Positions 53,832 to 63,417 of a stretch of DNA of 64,000 bases are shown here, one piece after another (position 1 is the first letter of the stretch; each line of letters opens with the position of its first letter). Below the pieces are notes generated by a model, which searched no databases, had not been told where the DNA came from, and saw nothing but the letters and a program-made list of their open reading frames with translations. Made by a program: the position numbers and the translations under genes. Source of the DNA: Acinetobacter lwoffii (GTDB lineage Bacteria; Pseudomonadota; Gammaproteobacteria; Pseudomonadales; Moraxellaceae); assembly GCF_019048525.1 (NCBI RefSeq), contig NZ_CP077369.1:1-64000 (forward strand). The letters are read 5' to 3'.

Positions 53832-54719
53832 ATGTCTATGTTTGAAAAAATTGCTCAAAATATTCCAGATCAACAGATTAATTTTCACGATATTACTTTA
53901 ACAATACGTCGTCTGGATCTGGTGCATCCGCAAATTTCGGGCAACAAGTTTTTTAAACTGAAATACAATTTTCTTGAAGCCAAAAGACAGGATTATCAGC
54001 ATATTCTGAGTTTTGGAGGTGCTTATTCCAATCATATTGCCGCTACTGCATTTGCCGCACAGCAGTTTGGTTTTCAGAGTGTTGGTATGATTCGAGGTGA
54101 AGAACTGGCTGATCACCCATTGAATCCAACATTAGCCACCGCCCAGCAATTCGGGATGCAACTGCACTTTGTCAGTCGTGATGAATATCGACGCAAGCAA
54201 CAGCCTGAGTATTTGGCCGAACTCGCTCAACAATTTCCTGAACATTATATTATTCCTGAAGGTGGAACCAATGCTTTGGCGATTCAAGGTTGTCAGGAAA
54301 TATTAAAAGATGGCGATGCGCAATTTGATGTGATTTGTTGTGCAGTAGGCACCGGTGGCACCATCAGTGGATTGATCGAAGCCAGTCATGGGCATCAACA
54401 GGTTTTAGGATTTTCTGCACTGAAAGGTTCATTTTTAAAAGATGAAGTCGCCCAGCTGACGAAAAAAACCAACTGGAATATTCTCGATGATTATTGCTGT
54501 GGTGGCTATGCCAAAACCAGTGCAGCCTTGATGCAGTTTATCCGGGATTTTGAAGCGGAATTTGCAATTCCACTGGAGCAGATCTACACGGCTAAAATGC
54601 TGATGGGGATTTTTGATCTAATCGAGAAAAATTATTTTCCGGCTGGATCAAAACTGTTGGTGATTCATACTGGTGGTCTGCAAGGCCGTCATATTCCCTT
54701 TGGTTTTACAGCAACCTAA
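53832..54719 (+). CDS. PLP-dependent D-cysteine desulfhydrase / ACC deaminase-like enzyme
   Basis: A 295-residue fold-type II PLP enzyme. The Schiff-base Lys is Lys39 in ISGNKFFKLKYN, the substrate-binding segment is SFGGAYSNHIAA, and the phosphate-binding loop is VGTGGTISG near 173. Length is somewhat short of typical ACC deaminases (about 330), suggesting a trimmed family member. Reaction could be desulfhydration of D-cysteine or deamination of a related amino acid. It overlaps the DUF4870 gene by 4 bp at the 3' end. Confidence 0.85.
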   Translation: MSMFEKIAQNIPDQQINFHDITLTIRRLDLVHPQISGNKFFKLKYNFLEAKRQDYQHILSFGGAYSNHIAATAFAAQQFGFQSVGMIRGEELADHPLNPTLATAQQFGMQLHFVSRDEYRRKQQPEYLAELAQQFPEHYIIPEGGTNALAIQGCQEILKDGDAQFDVICCAVGTGGTISGLIEASHGHQQVLGFSALKGSFLKDEVAQLTKKTNWNILDDYCCGGYAKTSAALMQFIRDFEAEFAIPLEQIYTAKMLMGIFDLIEKNYFPAGSKLLVIHTGGLQGRHIPFGFTAT

Positions 54720-55039
54720 GCTTCAATCGGTTGATTATTATTTAAGGCAATTAACCCTTTGACCAAGCGGTAGATATGCCAGATAAAGACCAGAAATACA
54801 ATCAGGAAACCAATCAAGATCACAGTCAATAAGCCACCGACGATATAGCCCAGCAAACTGATCCAGAAGGTTTTAATTTGCCAGTCGACATGACTTTCCA
54901 GCCAGGTACCGCGCATTTCATCACGCTTGATATAATTCATCACAATCGCAATAAATGGGGTCAGACCAAGAAAAAATCCTAAAATATAAAGAATATAAGT
55001 AATGAGATTATATTGTTTTAAATCTTCCGCGCTTGCCAT
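54716..55039 (-). CDS. DUF4870 family membrane protein
   Basis: A 107-residue membrane protein with three hydrophobic helices (about 14-34, 56-76 and 78-95) and the conserved ESHVDWQIKTFW segment between the first two. This pattern is found in DUF4870/Tic20-like small membrane proteins. AAGGAAAAG precedes the ATG. Function unknown. Its stop overlaps the stop of the desulfhydrase gene. Confidence 0.8.
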   Translation of the reverse strand: MASAEDLKQYNLITYILYILGFFLGLTPFIAIVMNYIKRDEMRGTWLESHVDWQIKTFWISLLGYIVGGLLTVILIGFLIVFLVFIWHIYRLVKGLIALNNNQPIEA

Positions 55040-55226
55040 TCGCTTTTCCTTGTTATTATGTTTTTAGTTTGTACAAAAACTATGCATGAGTTTTAGACAG
55101 CTTTCAAATATTTTATGTTTAAAATCCACTGTGAATCTGCAATCACGGAACTGATTTTTCTGGAATAGAGAAAGCTGAAATAAAATTGTCTATAATGCTT
55201 CCCTTTTCTTCTCCCTTGAGTGTGTG

Positions 55227-56426
55227 ATGTCTTCCAAGCAATACGATGTTCTAGTCATAGGTGCCGGTGCCTCAGGTTTAATGACGGCGTATATGGCTGC
55301 GCAACGTGGGCGTAAAGTCGTGGTAGTGGAAAAAGCCAATAAGGTTGGCAAAAAAATCCTGATGTCTGGCGGTGGTAAATGTAATTTCACCAATCTGGAA
55401 GTCGAACCGAGCAATTACATTTCACACAATCCACATTTTGTGATTTCAGCTTTAACGCGTTATACCAACTGGGACTTTATCGGCTTGGTATGTGAATACG
55501 GTATTGCCTATGAAGAGCGCAAACATGGACAGCTGTTTACCTTAAATGGTGCAAAAGATATCTTGTCGATGCTGCTGGCGGAATGTGACAAAACCGGTCT
55601 GGTCGATATCAAAACCAGCTGCGAAGTGAAAGCAGTCAATCCAGTCGATGATCAAGGTTTTCAGGTGGCAACCTCACTGGGATACTTTGAAGTTGAATCT
55701 GTCGTCGTGGCATCCGGTGGTTTATCGATTCCTACGCTTGGCGGTTCAGGCATTGGCTATGAGATTGCAAAACAGTTTGGACATCACGTCTATCCAACCC
55801 GTGCCGGACTGGTTCCATTTACCTTCTCTGACGGATTTAAAGAAGTCACCACGCGCTTAAGCGGCAATGCCGTAGAAGCAACACTCTCGAATGAGCTTAA
55901 TAGCTTTACCGAAGCGCTACTATTTACCCATCGCGGTTTAAGTGGGCCAAGTTCCCTGCAACTTTCCAACTACTGGAATGTCGGGCAGAGCTTTAAGGTA
56001 GATTTTCTTCCAAGTGTTGATCTGTTGGATTTCTTCAAATCCAAAAAACAAAGCCAGCCCAAAGTCTTGTTACGTACACTACTCAATGAATATTTACCGA
56101 AAAGTGTGGTGGCTGAATTACAAAGTATAATCTGGACTGAAAGCGCTGAAACTGCCATTGGCAATATCAGTGATGACAAGCTGGAACAGATTGCGGCACG
56201 TCTGCATGGCTTTGAAGTGAAACCTTCAGGAACTGAAGGCTACCGTACAGCGGAGGTGACTTTGGGTGGTGTAGACACCACGGAAGTATCCTCAAAAACC
56301 ATGGAAAGTAAAAAGCAGAAAGGCTTGTATTTTATTGGTGAAGTGCTGGATGTTACCGGACATTTGGGCGGCTATAATTTCCAATGGGCATGGTCATCTG
56401 CGCATGCCGCATCGGAATATATTTAA
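55227..56426 (+). CDS. BaiN/HI0933-like FAD-dependent oxidoreductase
   Basis: A 399-residue flavoprotein. The FAD-binding dinucleotide motif VIGAGASGLMTAYMA is near residue 10-24, the SGGGKCNFTN motif at about 48-57, and the C-terminal FAD segment IGEVLDVTGHLGGYNFQWAW near 370-390. This matches the HI0933/YhiN family, whose substrates are unresolved. ATG 55227 is preferred over the GTG directly before it. The gene stands alone. Confidence 0.9.
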   Translation: MSSKQYDVLVIGAGASGLMTAYMAAQRGRKVVVVEKANKVGKKILMSGGGKCNFTNLEVEPSNYISHNPHFVISALTRYTNWDFIGLVCEYGIAYEERKHGQLFTLNGAKDILSMLLAECDKTGLVDIKTSCEVKAVNPVDDQGFQVATSLGYFEVESVVVASGGLSIPTLGGSGIGYEIAKQFGHHVYPTRAGLVPFTFSDGFKEVTTRLSGNAVEATLSNELNSFTEALLFTHRGLSGPSSLQLSNYWNVGQSFKVDFLPSVDLLDFFKSKKQSQPKVLLRTLLNEYLPKSVVAELQSIIWTESAETAIGNISDDKLEQIAARLHGFEVKPSGTEGYRTAEVTLGGVDTTEVSSKTMESKKQKGLYFIGEVLDVTGHLGGYNFQWAWSSAHAASEYI

Positions 56427-56455
56427 TCAATAGATGATCTGGATTGCTACTTAAC

Positions 56456-56605
56456 TCATTCCAGATAATCTGTTTTAAACAGGTTGAGATTGGCCGTATT
56501 TGTTAAACGGTCAATCGTCAGCTGCATTTTCTGCGCTTCTCGCAGACATAGCGGTACGTTATCTGCTGAAGATGCCATGAATTTATGTTGCAATACTTTC
56601 CACAT
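56456..56605 (-). CDS. Small protein of unknown function (49 aa)
   Basis: A 49-residue frame on the minus strand starting at ATG 56605 with an excellent AAAGGAG site eight bases upstream. It begins MWKVLQHKFMASSADN and ends NLFKTDYLE. No signal peptide, membrane helix or known motif is visible. The strong ribosome binding site is the best support that it is translated. I do not recognise a family. Confidence 0.6.
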   Translation of the reverse strand: MWKVLQHKFMASSADNVPLCLREAQKMQLTIDRLTNTANLNLFKTDYLE

Positions 56606-56734
56606 ATTGTTGATCTCCTTTTCTTTATATTTTTAATGCAAGAAAAATACCAAAATCATTTTAGTATTCACTTGAATATTCTATATTTTTTAAAAAATAA
56701 ATTCTATTACTAGTGACTGAGCAGGATTGACTTC

Positions 56735-56902
56735 TCAGTTAAATTCGTCTGTCTCTGGTATTTTCTTATCTAGCTCTCGCTCAGACTGCTCGTCCTGTGT
56801 GCTCTTCACAAAAATAAATCGATAGGCAGCGGTAAAAAAGCCAATCGTAATTCCTGCAATGACTAAAGGAGCCAGAACTTTGTTAGGTTTCTTGGTATTC
56901 AT
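56735..56902 (-). CDS. Small single-pass membrane protein (55 aa)
   Basis: A 55-residue frame starting at ATG 56902 with AAGGA ten bases upstream. A basic start (MNTKKPNKV) is followed by a hydrophobic helix (LAPLVIAGITIGFFTAAYRF) and a charged, acidic tail. This is the layout of a single-pass membrane protein with the C-terminus likely outside the membrane. It precedes the small gene at 56456 on the same strand. No family recognised. Confidence 0.6.
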   Translation of the reverse strand: MNTKKPNKVLAPLVIAGITIGFFTAAYRFIFVKSTQDEQSERELDKKIPETDEFN

Positions 56903-56923
56903 TCATTTTTCCTTATGACTGAA

Positions 56924-56955
56924 CAAAATCGACCACATGAGCGTGGTCGATTTTG
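56924..56955 (-). terminator. Terminator after the mechanosensitive channel gene
   Basis: Arms CAAAATCGACCAC and GTGGTCGATTTTG with a six-base loop, located 16 bases after the stop codon at 56971. Confidence 0.75.
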
Positions 56956-56970
56956 CTTAAAGATAACAGG

Positions 56971-58917
56971 TTATTTCAGGTCATCTTTTTTCTGAGTTGA
57001 ACGGTCAATATCGACATCTGGCTCTTTTTCTCCGGTTGAACCAAATGGATTATTGGCTGGTGGATGAGTCGGATCGACTTTTACTGAATCTGGTACGGCC
57101 TGATCCGCATCCGGATTGACAGGATCAATACCTAATGACTCATCATCCTGTGGTGCAGTGGTAAGGATTGCCGGGGTAGTATGGGATAAATCCGTACTCA
57201 TAGGCGTACTCTTGTCTGAATCCTGATTTGGCACGATGCCTGCTCCTGGAGTTGTGATTGAGGAATCGCTAATACCCGTAGCAGTTTGCGAACCACCAGA
57301 GGACTGGCTCATTGAGCTATCTGTAGAACTCATACCCATCGCCGCACCTGTAGTACCTGACATGTCGGCTGCACTTGTACCTGTGGTCTTGCTACCTAAT
57401 CCAGAAAATATGCTGTTCTCAGCTTTTTCTTTGACTGGGTTAGGGTCTTTGGCTTCTCGTTTGGCTTTATCAATCAAATCTGTGAGTACACGCTCCGCAG
57501 GTTGACGACCACCCAAACCAAATGCCAAGGCAAATGCCACTGCTACAGCACCCAAAGTTAGACCAAATGCCAAGTTAACAATTGAATCGGCAATACCCAT
57601 GGCACGCAGACCCATTGCCACAACGAGTCCCATGATCAGAACACGAACCAGATTGGCTAACCAGCGTGAGCTGTTATATTCACCACGTTGTACGATATTC
57701 GCAACAATATTTGCCAGCCAGAAACCGATTACCAGAATCACCGCACCGAGCAGGATATTGGCACCGAAGTAGATGAACATTGCAATAAGACCACTGATCT
57801 GTTCAAAGCCCAGACGGTTCGCTGCTTCAGATACCGCAAATAGCATGGTGAATAAAACGATCAGGAAACCGACTACACTGGAAAGTTTAGTCGTGCCTAA
57901 AAAACGCTGGATATCCAGTTTGGCAGGAATTTCATCAACACCTGTACCGGCAACTACTTCAACTACCAGACGTGCTACCAGTTTAGAGACCACATACGCC
58001 AGAATCAGAATCAACGCAGCAGCGATAATATTCGGAATGGCATTCATGATTTCATATAGCATGGCTGTAGCAGGCTGAGAAATGGCCTCGATACCCAATG
58101 CTTCAAATGCAATGATCAGTGCCGTAATGATCACCACGGCGAAGATAAATGAACCAATCACCTGAGAAACATTCGAGTTTTTGAAGATGCCTACTTTTTC
58201 AGCATGTTGCTGTACGTTCAGACTGTTTAATAGTCCTTCAACAATACCGCGCACAATTTTCGCCAGGATATAACCGACAAAAATGATGACTGCAGCAATG
58301 AAGATGTTTGGTAAGTAACTAACAACATCGGTCAGCATATTCTGAACTGGTAACAGCAGACCGTTGAGACCCAGAATAGACAGCACGATTGGCAAGAACA
58401 GTAATAAAATTAACCAGTAAGCAATTTCACTGATGTTTTTACTAATCGGACTGACACCGACTTCAGCACTGAGTTTTTCATCCAGTTGCGTTCGGTCTAG
58501 CAGTTTTTGTAGCCCTATCTTCACCAGATTGGCCACAATCCAACCTATGAATCCGACTGCAATTGCACCTAGTAACTGCGGGATAAATAACAGGAACTGC
58601 TGGATCATATTACTGAATGGACCGCTGACACTGGTAAGATTGAGCACGTTCAGCGCACCAATCACGGCAATAATCAGAATAATCCAGAACACGACGCGGG
58701 CGATAATGCTCTCCACATTGGAGTGATGACCTGTCGCCGTATTTAAATGTGTATTGGTGCCCAGTTTTTGCAAGAGCTTTTTAACGCCTGCCGAGACCAG
58801 TAACGCAATGATCCAGCCAATTACTAATATGGCAATTGCACTAAGAATGGGATGGAACTGATCCCAATAGTACATGGCATCGAAGCCACCACGCGGGCTT
58901 CTCATATAATCATTCAT
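56971..58917 (-). CDS. Mechanosensitive ion channel family protein with TM-helix repeats
   Basis: A 648-residue inner membrane protein. Repeated hydrophobic blocks of the conserved TM-helix type alternate with amphipathic segments (for example GAIAVGFIGWIVANLVKIGLQ, split here; similar units recur near 215 and 310), giving up to about ten helices to residue 470. The tail from about 490 is hydrophilic, rich in Ser, Thr, Asp and Pro. Related CmpX-type channels release solutes on osmotic shock. AGAGGG precedes the ATG. It follows the small membrane protein gene at 59119-59451. Confidence 0.82.
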   Translation of the reverse strand: MNDYMRSPRGGFDAMYYWDQFHPILSAIAILVIGWIIALLVSAGVKKLLQKLGTNTHLNTATGHHSNVESIIARVVFWIILIIAVIGALNVLNLTSVSGPFSNMIQQFLLFIPQLLGAIAVGFIGWIVANLVKIGLQKLLDRTQLDEKLSAEVGVSPISKNISEIAYWLILLLFLPIVLSILGLNGLLLPVQNMLTDVVSYLPNIFIAAVIIFVGYILAKIVRGIVEGLLNSLNVQQHAEKVGIFKNSNVSQVIGSFIFAVVIITALIIAFEALGIEAISQPATAMLYEIMNAIPNIIAAALILILAYVVSKLVARLVVEVVAGTGVDEIPAKLDIQRFLGTTKLSSVVGFLIVLFTMLFAVSEAANRLGFEQISGLIAMFIYFGANILLGAVILVIGFWLANIVANIVQRGEYNSSRWLANLVRVLIMGLVVAMGLRAMGIADSIVNLAFGLTLGAVAVAFALAFGLGGRQPAERVLTDLIDKAKREAKDPNPVKEKAENSIFSGLGSKTTGTSAADMSGTTGAAMGMSSTDSSMSQSSGGSQTATGISDSSITTPGAGIVPNQDSDKSTPMSTDLSHTTPAILTTAPQDDESLGIDPVNPDADQAVPDSVKVDPTHPPANNPFGSTGEKEPDVDIDRSTQKKDDLK

Positions 58918-59074
58918 GTTGTTCTACCCTCTTTGTTATTAAGCTATTTATCTGAAATCGGGGGCATCTCCCTGAAACAATCAGCCCCTTCTTTTTCCGG
59001 ATTCATATTAGATTTGATGTTTTCAGGCTCAAGCCAGGTAGATGGCACTACCTTAAAACATCACCATCCATTGC

Positions 59075-59105
59075 AAAAAAGCCCCAGTGGTTCACTAGAG
59101 CTTTT
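59075..59105 (-). terminator. Probable terminator after the repeat-tailed membrane protein
   Basis: Imperfect hairpin of arms AAAAGCTCTAGTG and CACTGGGGCTTTT around a three-base loop, with a T-rich run on the minus strand. Confidence 0.6.
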
Positions 59106-59118
59106 CAGGTATTTTCAG

Positions 59119-59451
59119 TTATTGAGTCGCCTGTCCATCAGTCGCAGTTGCTGTTGCTTCTGTGCCATCACCCACGGTTGCTGTAGCTTCCGTTCCATCA
59201 TTCATGGTGGCGGTGCCTTGTGTAGGCTCACCGACTGGAGTTGAATTATTTGGGGTAGCAGGCTGTACATTCGGATTTGGATGTCCTGCAGGAGCATCAT
59301 TCGCATCTGGATTCATGTCAGCAAACATATAGAACAGTAGTGCGAGTAAGAAAATACCGACCAAAATCAAGATATAAACAGGGATACGCTTTTTCTGCGT
59401 CACGTCTGCCTGATGATTTAAAGGTGGTTTTTTATTGAAATCATCGACCAT
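59119..59451 (-). CDS. Single-pass membrane protein with repetitive Thr/Ala-rich tail
   Basis: A 110-residue protein with one hydrophobic helix (about 25-43) and a proline/asparagine-rich exposed part. The last 35 residues are a tandem repeat built on DGTEATAT (two clear copies and degenerate flanking ones). ATG 59451 is preferred since GAGGAT lies upstream; GTG 59463 would also be possible. It is in the same orientation as the channel gene, 200 bp upstream of it. Function unknown. Confidence 0.7.
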   Translation of the reverse strand: MVDDFNKKPPLNHQADVTQKKRIPVYILILVGIFLLALLFYMFADMNPDANDAPAGHPNPNVQPATPNNSTPVGEPTQGTATMNDGTEATATVGDGTEATATATDGQATQ

Positions 59452-59589
59452 AACCATCCTCACTCTTTGTTATTCATAAGTAGATTTTTAGAATAACAAG
59501 CTGTGAATAGGGCTTCTGTGACAAAACATAGTGAGATGGTGACGGGATGTAAGTCACTAATCCATCAGAATTCTCTGCTAGATGCTACT

Positions 59590-60405
59590 TTAAAATAGCC
59601 GTTTGGCTGGGCTATGTTGCATATCGACTGGGGTTTCGTGTTCATCTTTCAACTGCACCCCTGAAAGCTGTAACTCACAGGATTTACGCATCAATGCGAC
59701 CAGTCGCTGGATAGCTAGTGGATAGGCCAAGCCCGCAGAACGGACATTGGAAATACAGTTGCGCAAGGCATCATGACACCCTTTAAAAGCATTATAAGTG
59801 TAATAAATTCCCATACTATCAGGTGAGCTCAAACCCGGCCGTTCGCCAATTAGCATGACCAGCATTTTCGCCTGTAAAATTTCTGCCAATTCATCACCCA
59901 GTGCCACACGACTGCCACGGGCAATCACTAAGGGGGCAATCTGCCAGCCTTGTTCTTTGCATGCCTCTAGCAAGGCCGAAATAAAATGCAGGCTATTTTC
60001 CTCAATGGCACGTGCTGATAGTCCATCTCCCAGCACAATGGCTACATCCCAATGTTGCTGATGTTCGGCCCGGTATTGCTGCAATATCGTTTTGGACTGT
60101 TCTGAAAGCACACGCCCAAGATCGGGACGTTTAAGATAAAGATCTTTCTCTACCGCCTGGCTTTCAATTTCCAGAATAGGCAGTCCCGTTTTAGCTAAGC
60201 CAGATTTTAAGAATTCAACATCAAGTGGCTTCAGTACCGCATCTTTAGCTTGCGCATGTGCCAACTGAAATTCCAGACTTGGTCGAGTCGGCAAGCTGCC
60301 CCCAGTTCGACCTAAGGCAATCCGTGCATCAGTAAAGGCTTTTAATTTCTGCCAGAGATTATCCTGTAATTGGGACTCAAATTTCACATCGGCAATCAGT
60401 TTCAT
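59590..60405 (-). CDS. eutC: Ethanolamine ammonia-lyase small subunit EutC
   Basis: A 271-residue small subunit of the adenosylcobalamin-dependent ethanolamine ammonia-lyase, which splits ethanolamine to acetaldehyde and ammonia. Recognisable are ARIALGRTGGSLPTRPSLEF near 28-47, GDGLSARAIEEN, and IGERPGLSSPDSMGIYYTY near 190-208. The frame is intact from a GAGGAAG-led ATG. It follows eutB after 9 bp. The large subunit gene upstream carries a stop codon, so the enzyme is probably not made. Confidence 0.93.
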   Translation of the reverse strand: MKLIADVKFESQLQDNLWQKLKAFTDARIALGRTGGSLPTRPSLEFQLAHAQAKDAVLKPLDVEFLKSGLAKTGLPILEIESQAVEKDLYLKRPDLGRVLSEQSKTILQQYRAEHQQHWDVAIVLGDGLSARAIEENSLHFISALLEACKEQGWQIAPLVIARGSRVALGDELAEILQAKMLVMLIGERPGLSSPDSMGIYYTYNAFKGCHDALRNCISNVRSAGLAYPLAIQRLVALMRKSCELQLSGVQLKDEHETPVDMQHSPAKRLF

Positions 60406-60414
60406 AGTACTTCC

Positions 60415-61800
60415 TCAAGACAGGATTAGACGTGAAAATTGCTTCGGCAACTCTGTTGGCCAGTGCAGCTGATTAGACTGTTGCGCCAAAATTCCCTGAT
60501 GCTCCAGCCAGTAGTCAAATTCGGGTGCCGGTTTTAATCCCAGTAATTGCCGGATGTAGAGCGCATCATGAAAGGAGGTCGTCTGATAGTTCAACATCAC
60601 GTCATCTGAACCGGGAATACCCATGATAAAATTCAATCCGGCATTGGCAAGCAAGGTCAGCAGTGCATCCATATCATCTTGATCGGCATCGGCATGATTG
60701 GTGTAGCAAATATCACAGCCCATTGGCACACCGAGCAGCTTGCCACAGAAATGATCTTCCAGCCCGGCCCGGATAATCTGCTTGCCGTTATACAGATATT
60801 CTGGCCCGATAAAGCCGACTACAGTATTGACCAGCAAGGGATTAAACTTACGCGCCACGGCGTAGGCACGCGCTTCCAGGGTCTGTTGATCCACGCCATG
60901 ATGGCCATTGCTGGATAAGGCACTGCCCTGTCCGGTTTCAAAATACATGACATTTTGGCCCACTGTGCCGCGTTGCAGGCTTAAGGCAGCTTCATAGCCT
61001 TCCTGCAGCAGCGCCAGATTGATACCGAAACCAGTATTGGCTGTTTAGGTTCCCGCAATGGACTGGAACATCAGATCAATCGGAACATTTTTATTTGCCA
61101 GCTGAATGCCAGAAGTAATATGGGTCAAAACACAAGATTGAGTCGGAATCTCATATTCCTGAATGACATGATCGAGCAGTTTGAGCAGCTCAGTCAAATT
61201 CTGCAGATTATCTGTGGCCGGATTAATCCCGATCACGGCATCACCATTGCCATACATTAGTCCATCCAGAATCGAAGCTGAAATGCCTATCAGATCATCA
61301 GTCGGGTGGTTCGGCTGCAAGCGGGTAGAAAGATGCCCTGCCAGCCCGATGGTATTTCTGAACCGAGTCACTACTCGGCATTTTTTTGCCACCAGAATCA
61401 GATCCTGATTGCGCATGATTTTACTAACCGCTGCGACCATTTCTGGAATCAGGCCCATTTTTAAGGCCGTAATCTTTTCTATGGTGGCATCTGCACTGAG
61501 CAGCCAGTTACGAAAATCCCCCACAGTAAAATGCGAGATCGGATAAAAGACATCAGCATCATGTTCATCCATAATCAGGCGGGTGATTTCATCCTCTTCA
61601 TAAGGAACCACAGCTTCTTGCAAAAACTGCTGTAATGGTACTTCTGCCAGACACATTTGTGCAGCAACACGCTCGGTTGCATCAGTGGCCACAATCCCTG
61701 CCAGCTGATCGCCAGAACGTTCAGGCGTAGCCTTAGCCAACAGGGTTTTTAAATCCTCAAAGACATAATGCTGACTGGCCACATTAATCTGATACAACAT
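60415..61800 (-). pseudogene. eutB: Ethanolamine ammonia-lyase large subunit EutB, interrupted by an in-frame TAA
   Basis: Large, cobalamin-binding subunit. The start is ATG 61800 (MLYQINVASQHYVF), and the frame runs to IDLMFQSIAGT before TAA at 61045-61047. The same frame then continues without a shift through TANTGFGIN and RGTVGQNVMYFETGQG to the normal end at 60415, so one substitution is enough to explain the break. The total length (461 codons) is normal for the family. Downstream residues such as ETGQGS and CYTNHADADQDDM are conserved, so decay is recent or the stop is a sequencing error. Confidence 0.88.
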
Positions 61801-61825
61801 AAGCAAGTTCTCCCTGCTAGATAAT

Positions 61826-63268
61826 TTATTTCAATTCCTTTTCTGCTGCCTCGATACGGGCAAATTCTTCTTCCGGTGTCCCGGCCACCAGATGATGGCG
61901 GCTATACAGCAGAAAATAGAGAATCAGTGCAACGTAAATGGCAGCTGCCATTAACCAGACTTTTGGATCGACCAGAAAGCCTGCCACCACGGCAATCGCA
62001 GCAAGTACCAGCGCAATGGACGCAGTCACAATACCGCCCGGTGCCTGATAAGGACGTACCAGATTCGGCCGGGACAATTTCAGTTTGATATAAGACATCA
62101 TCATCAAAACATAGGAAATGGTGGCACCAAAGACCGCCATCAGAATCAGCAGATCACCTTCACCTGAAAGGGACAGCAGGAAGCCAATAATCCCCGGAAT
62201 AATGATGGCCAAATAAGGTGCATGATTGCTGTTGGTTAAGGACAATTTTTTCGGTAAATAACCGGCACGTGAGAGCGCAAAAATTTGACGGGAATAGGCA
62301 TAGATAATCGAGAAGAAACTGGCAATCAGACCAGCGAGACCGACAAAATTCACGAAACTTGCCATCCAGGTATTGGCACCATAGACCGCCACCAAGGCAT
62401 CCACCAGCGGTGCACCGGAATTTTTCAGCGTATCTGCACCTGCTGCGCCAGGACCGAGTAACAAAATACTTAGCGCAAAGAATGCCAGAATCAGCATGGA
62501 ACCAATCAGGCCACGCGGCAAGGATTTAGCTGGCTCTTTGGCCTCCTCTGCTGCCAGCGGGACACCTTCAACTGCCAGAAAAAACCAGATCGCATAAGGC
62601 ACTGCTGCCTAGATGCCCAGATAGCCCAATGGCAGGAAACTGCTTGCACCCGCCGCTTCCGTACTGACCGCAATATCAAACAGGTTTGCACTATTAAAAT
62701 GAGGCAACATGCCAAAGATAAACACCATCAAGGCAACCGCAGCAATTGCGGTAATCACAAACATGATCTTGAGTGCTTCACCTGCACCTTTCAGATGCAA
62801 GCCCATAAAAACCAGATAGCTCACCAGATAAATGATCCAGCCGCCAATACCAAACAAGGCTTCGCAATAGGCACCAATGAAACAGGCAATTGCTGCCGGA
62901 GCAATGGCATATTCAATCAGGATGGCACTCCCGGTCAGATAGCCGCCAAAGGGACCAAAAGCAGTACGAGCAAAACTGTAACCCCCACCTGCAGTCGGCA
63001 GCATGGTCGACATTTCGGACATGGCCAGACACATACACAGATACATGAATGCCACCACAATGGTCGCAATAAACATGCCTCCCCACCCCCCCTGTGCCAA
63101 ACCAAAATTCCAGCCAGCGAAGTCACCGGAAATCACATACGCGACCCCCAGACCGACGAGAAGCAGCCAACCTACGGCGCCTTTCTTGAGCTGGCGCAAG
63201 GCAAAATAATCTTCTTGTACTGCTGTTTCAGTCACACTGGTATCAATCACACTTTTTGACTCTGACAT
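61826..63268 (-). pseudogene. eat: Ethanolamine permease Eat, interrupted by an in-frame TAG
   Basis: APC-superfamily ethanolamine importer of the inner membrane. The N-terminal part (from ATG 63268, GAGG upstream) ends at LPLGYLGI followed by TAG at 62609-62611. The frame continues directly with AAVPYAIWFFLAVEGVPLAAEE, a hallmark of this permease, to 61826. No frameshift is needed and the sum of 480 codons is normal. The stop most likely replaces Trp (TGG), as inferred from family pattern. Twelve helices are evident across both parts. Confidence 0.87.
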
Positions 63269-63417
63269 AGCAACCTCGTTGTTTTTATCGTTGTTCCGTG
63301 AAGATATGCATAAGCCATACCGGTTCCGCAGGCTTTAGTGAAGACAGTTGAGACGCTGCCTTTCAGCGATGAAATGCGTTATAATTATCCACCTTCTCAT
63401 TTATACACCCGAGTTAT

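Noticed and set aside
61045..62611. Programmed recoding of the stop codons (selenocysteine, pyrrolysine or frameshift) in eat and eutB
   Set aside because: The codons are TAG and TAA, not TGA; no frame change is involved and no recoding signals or genes are visible.
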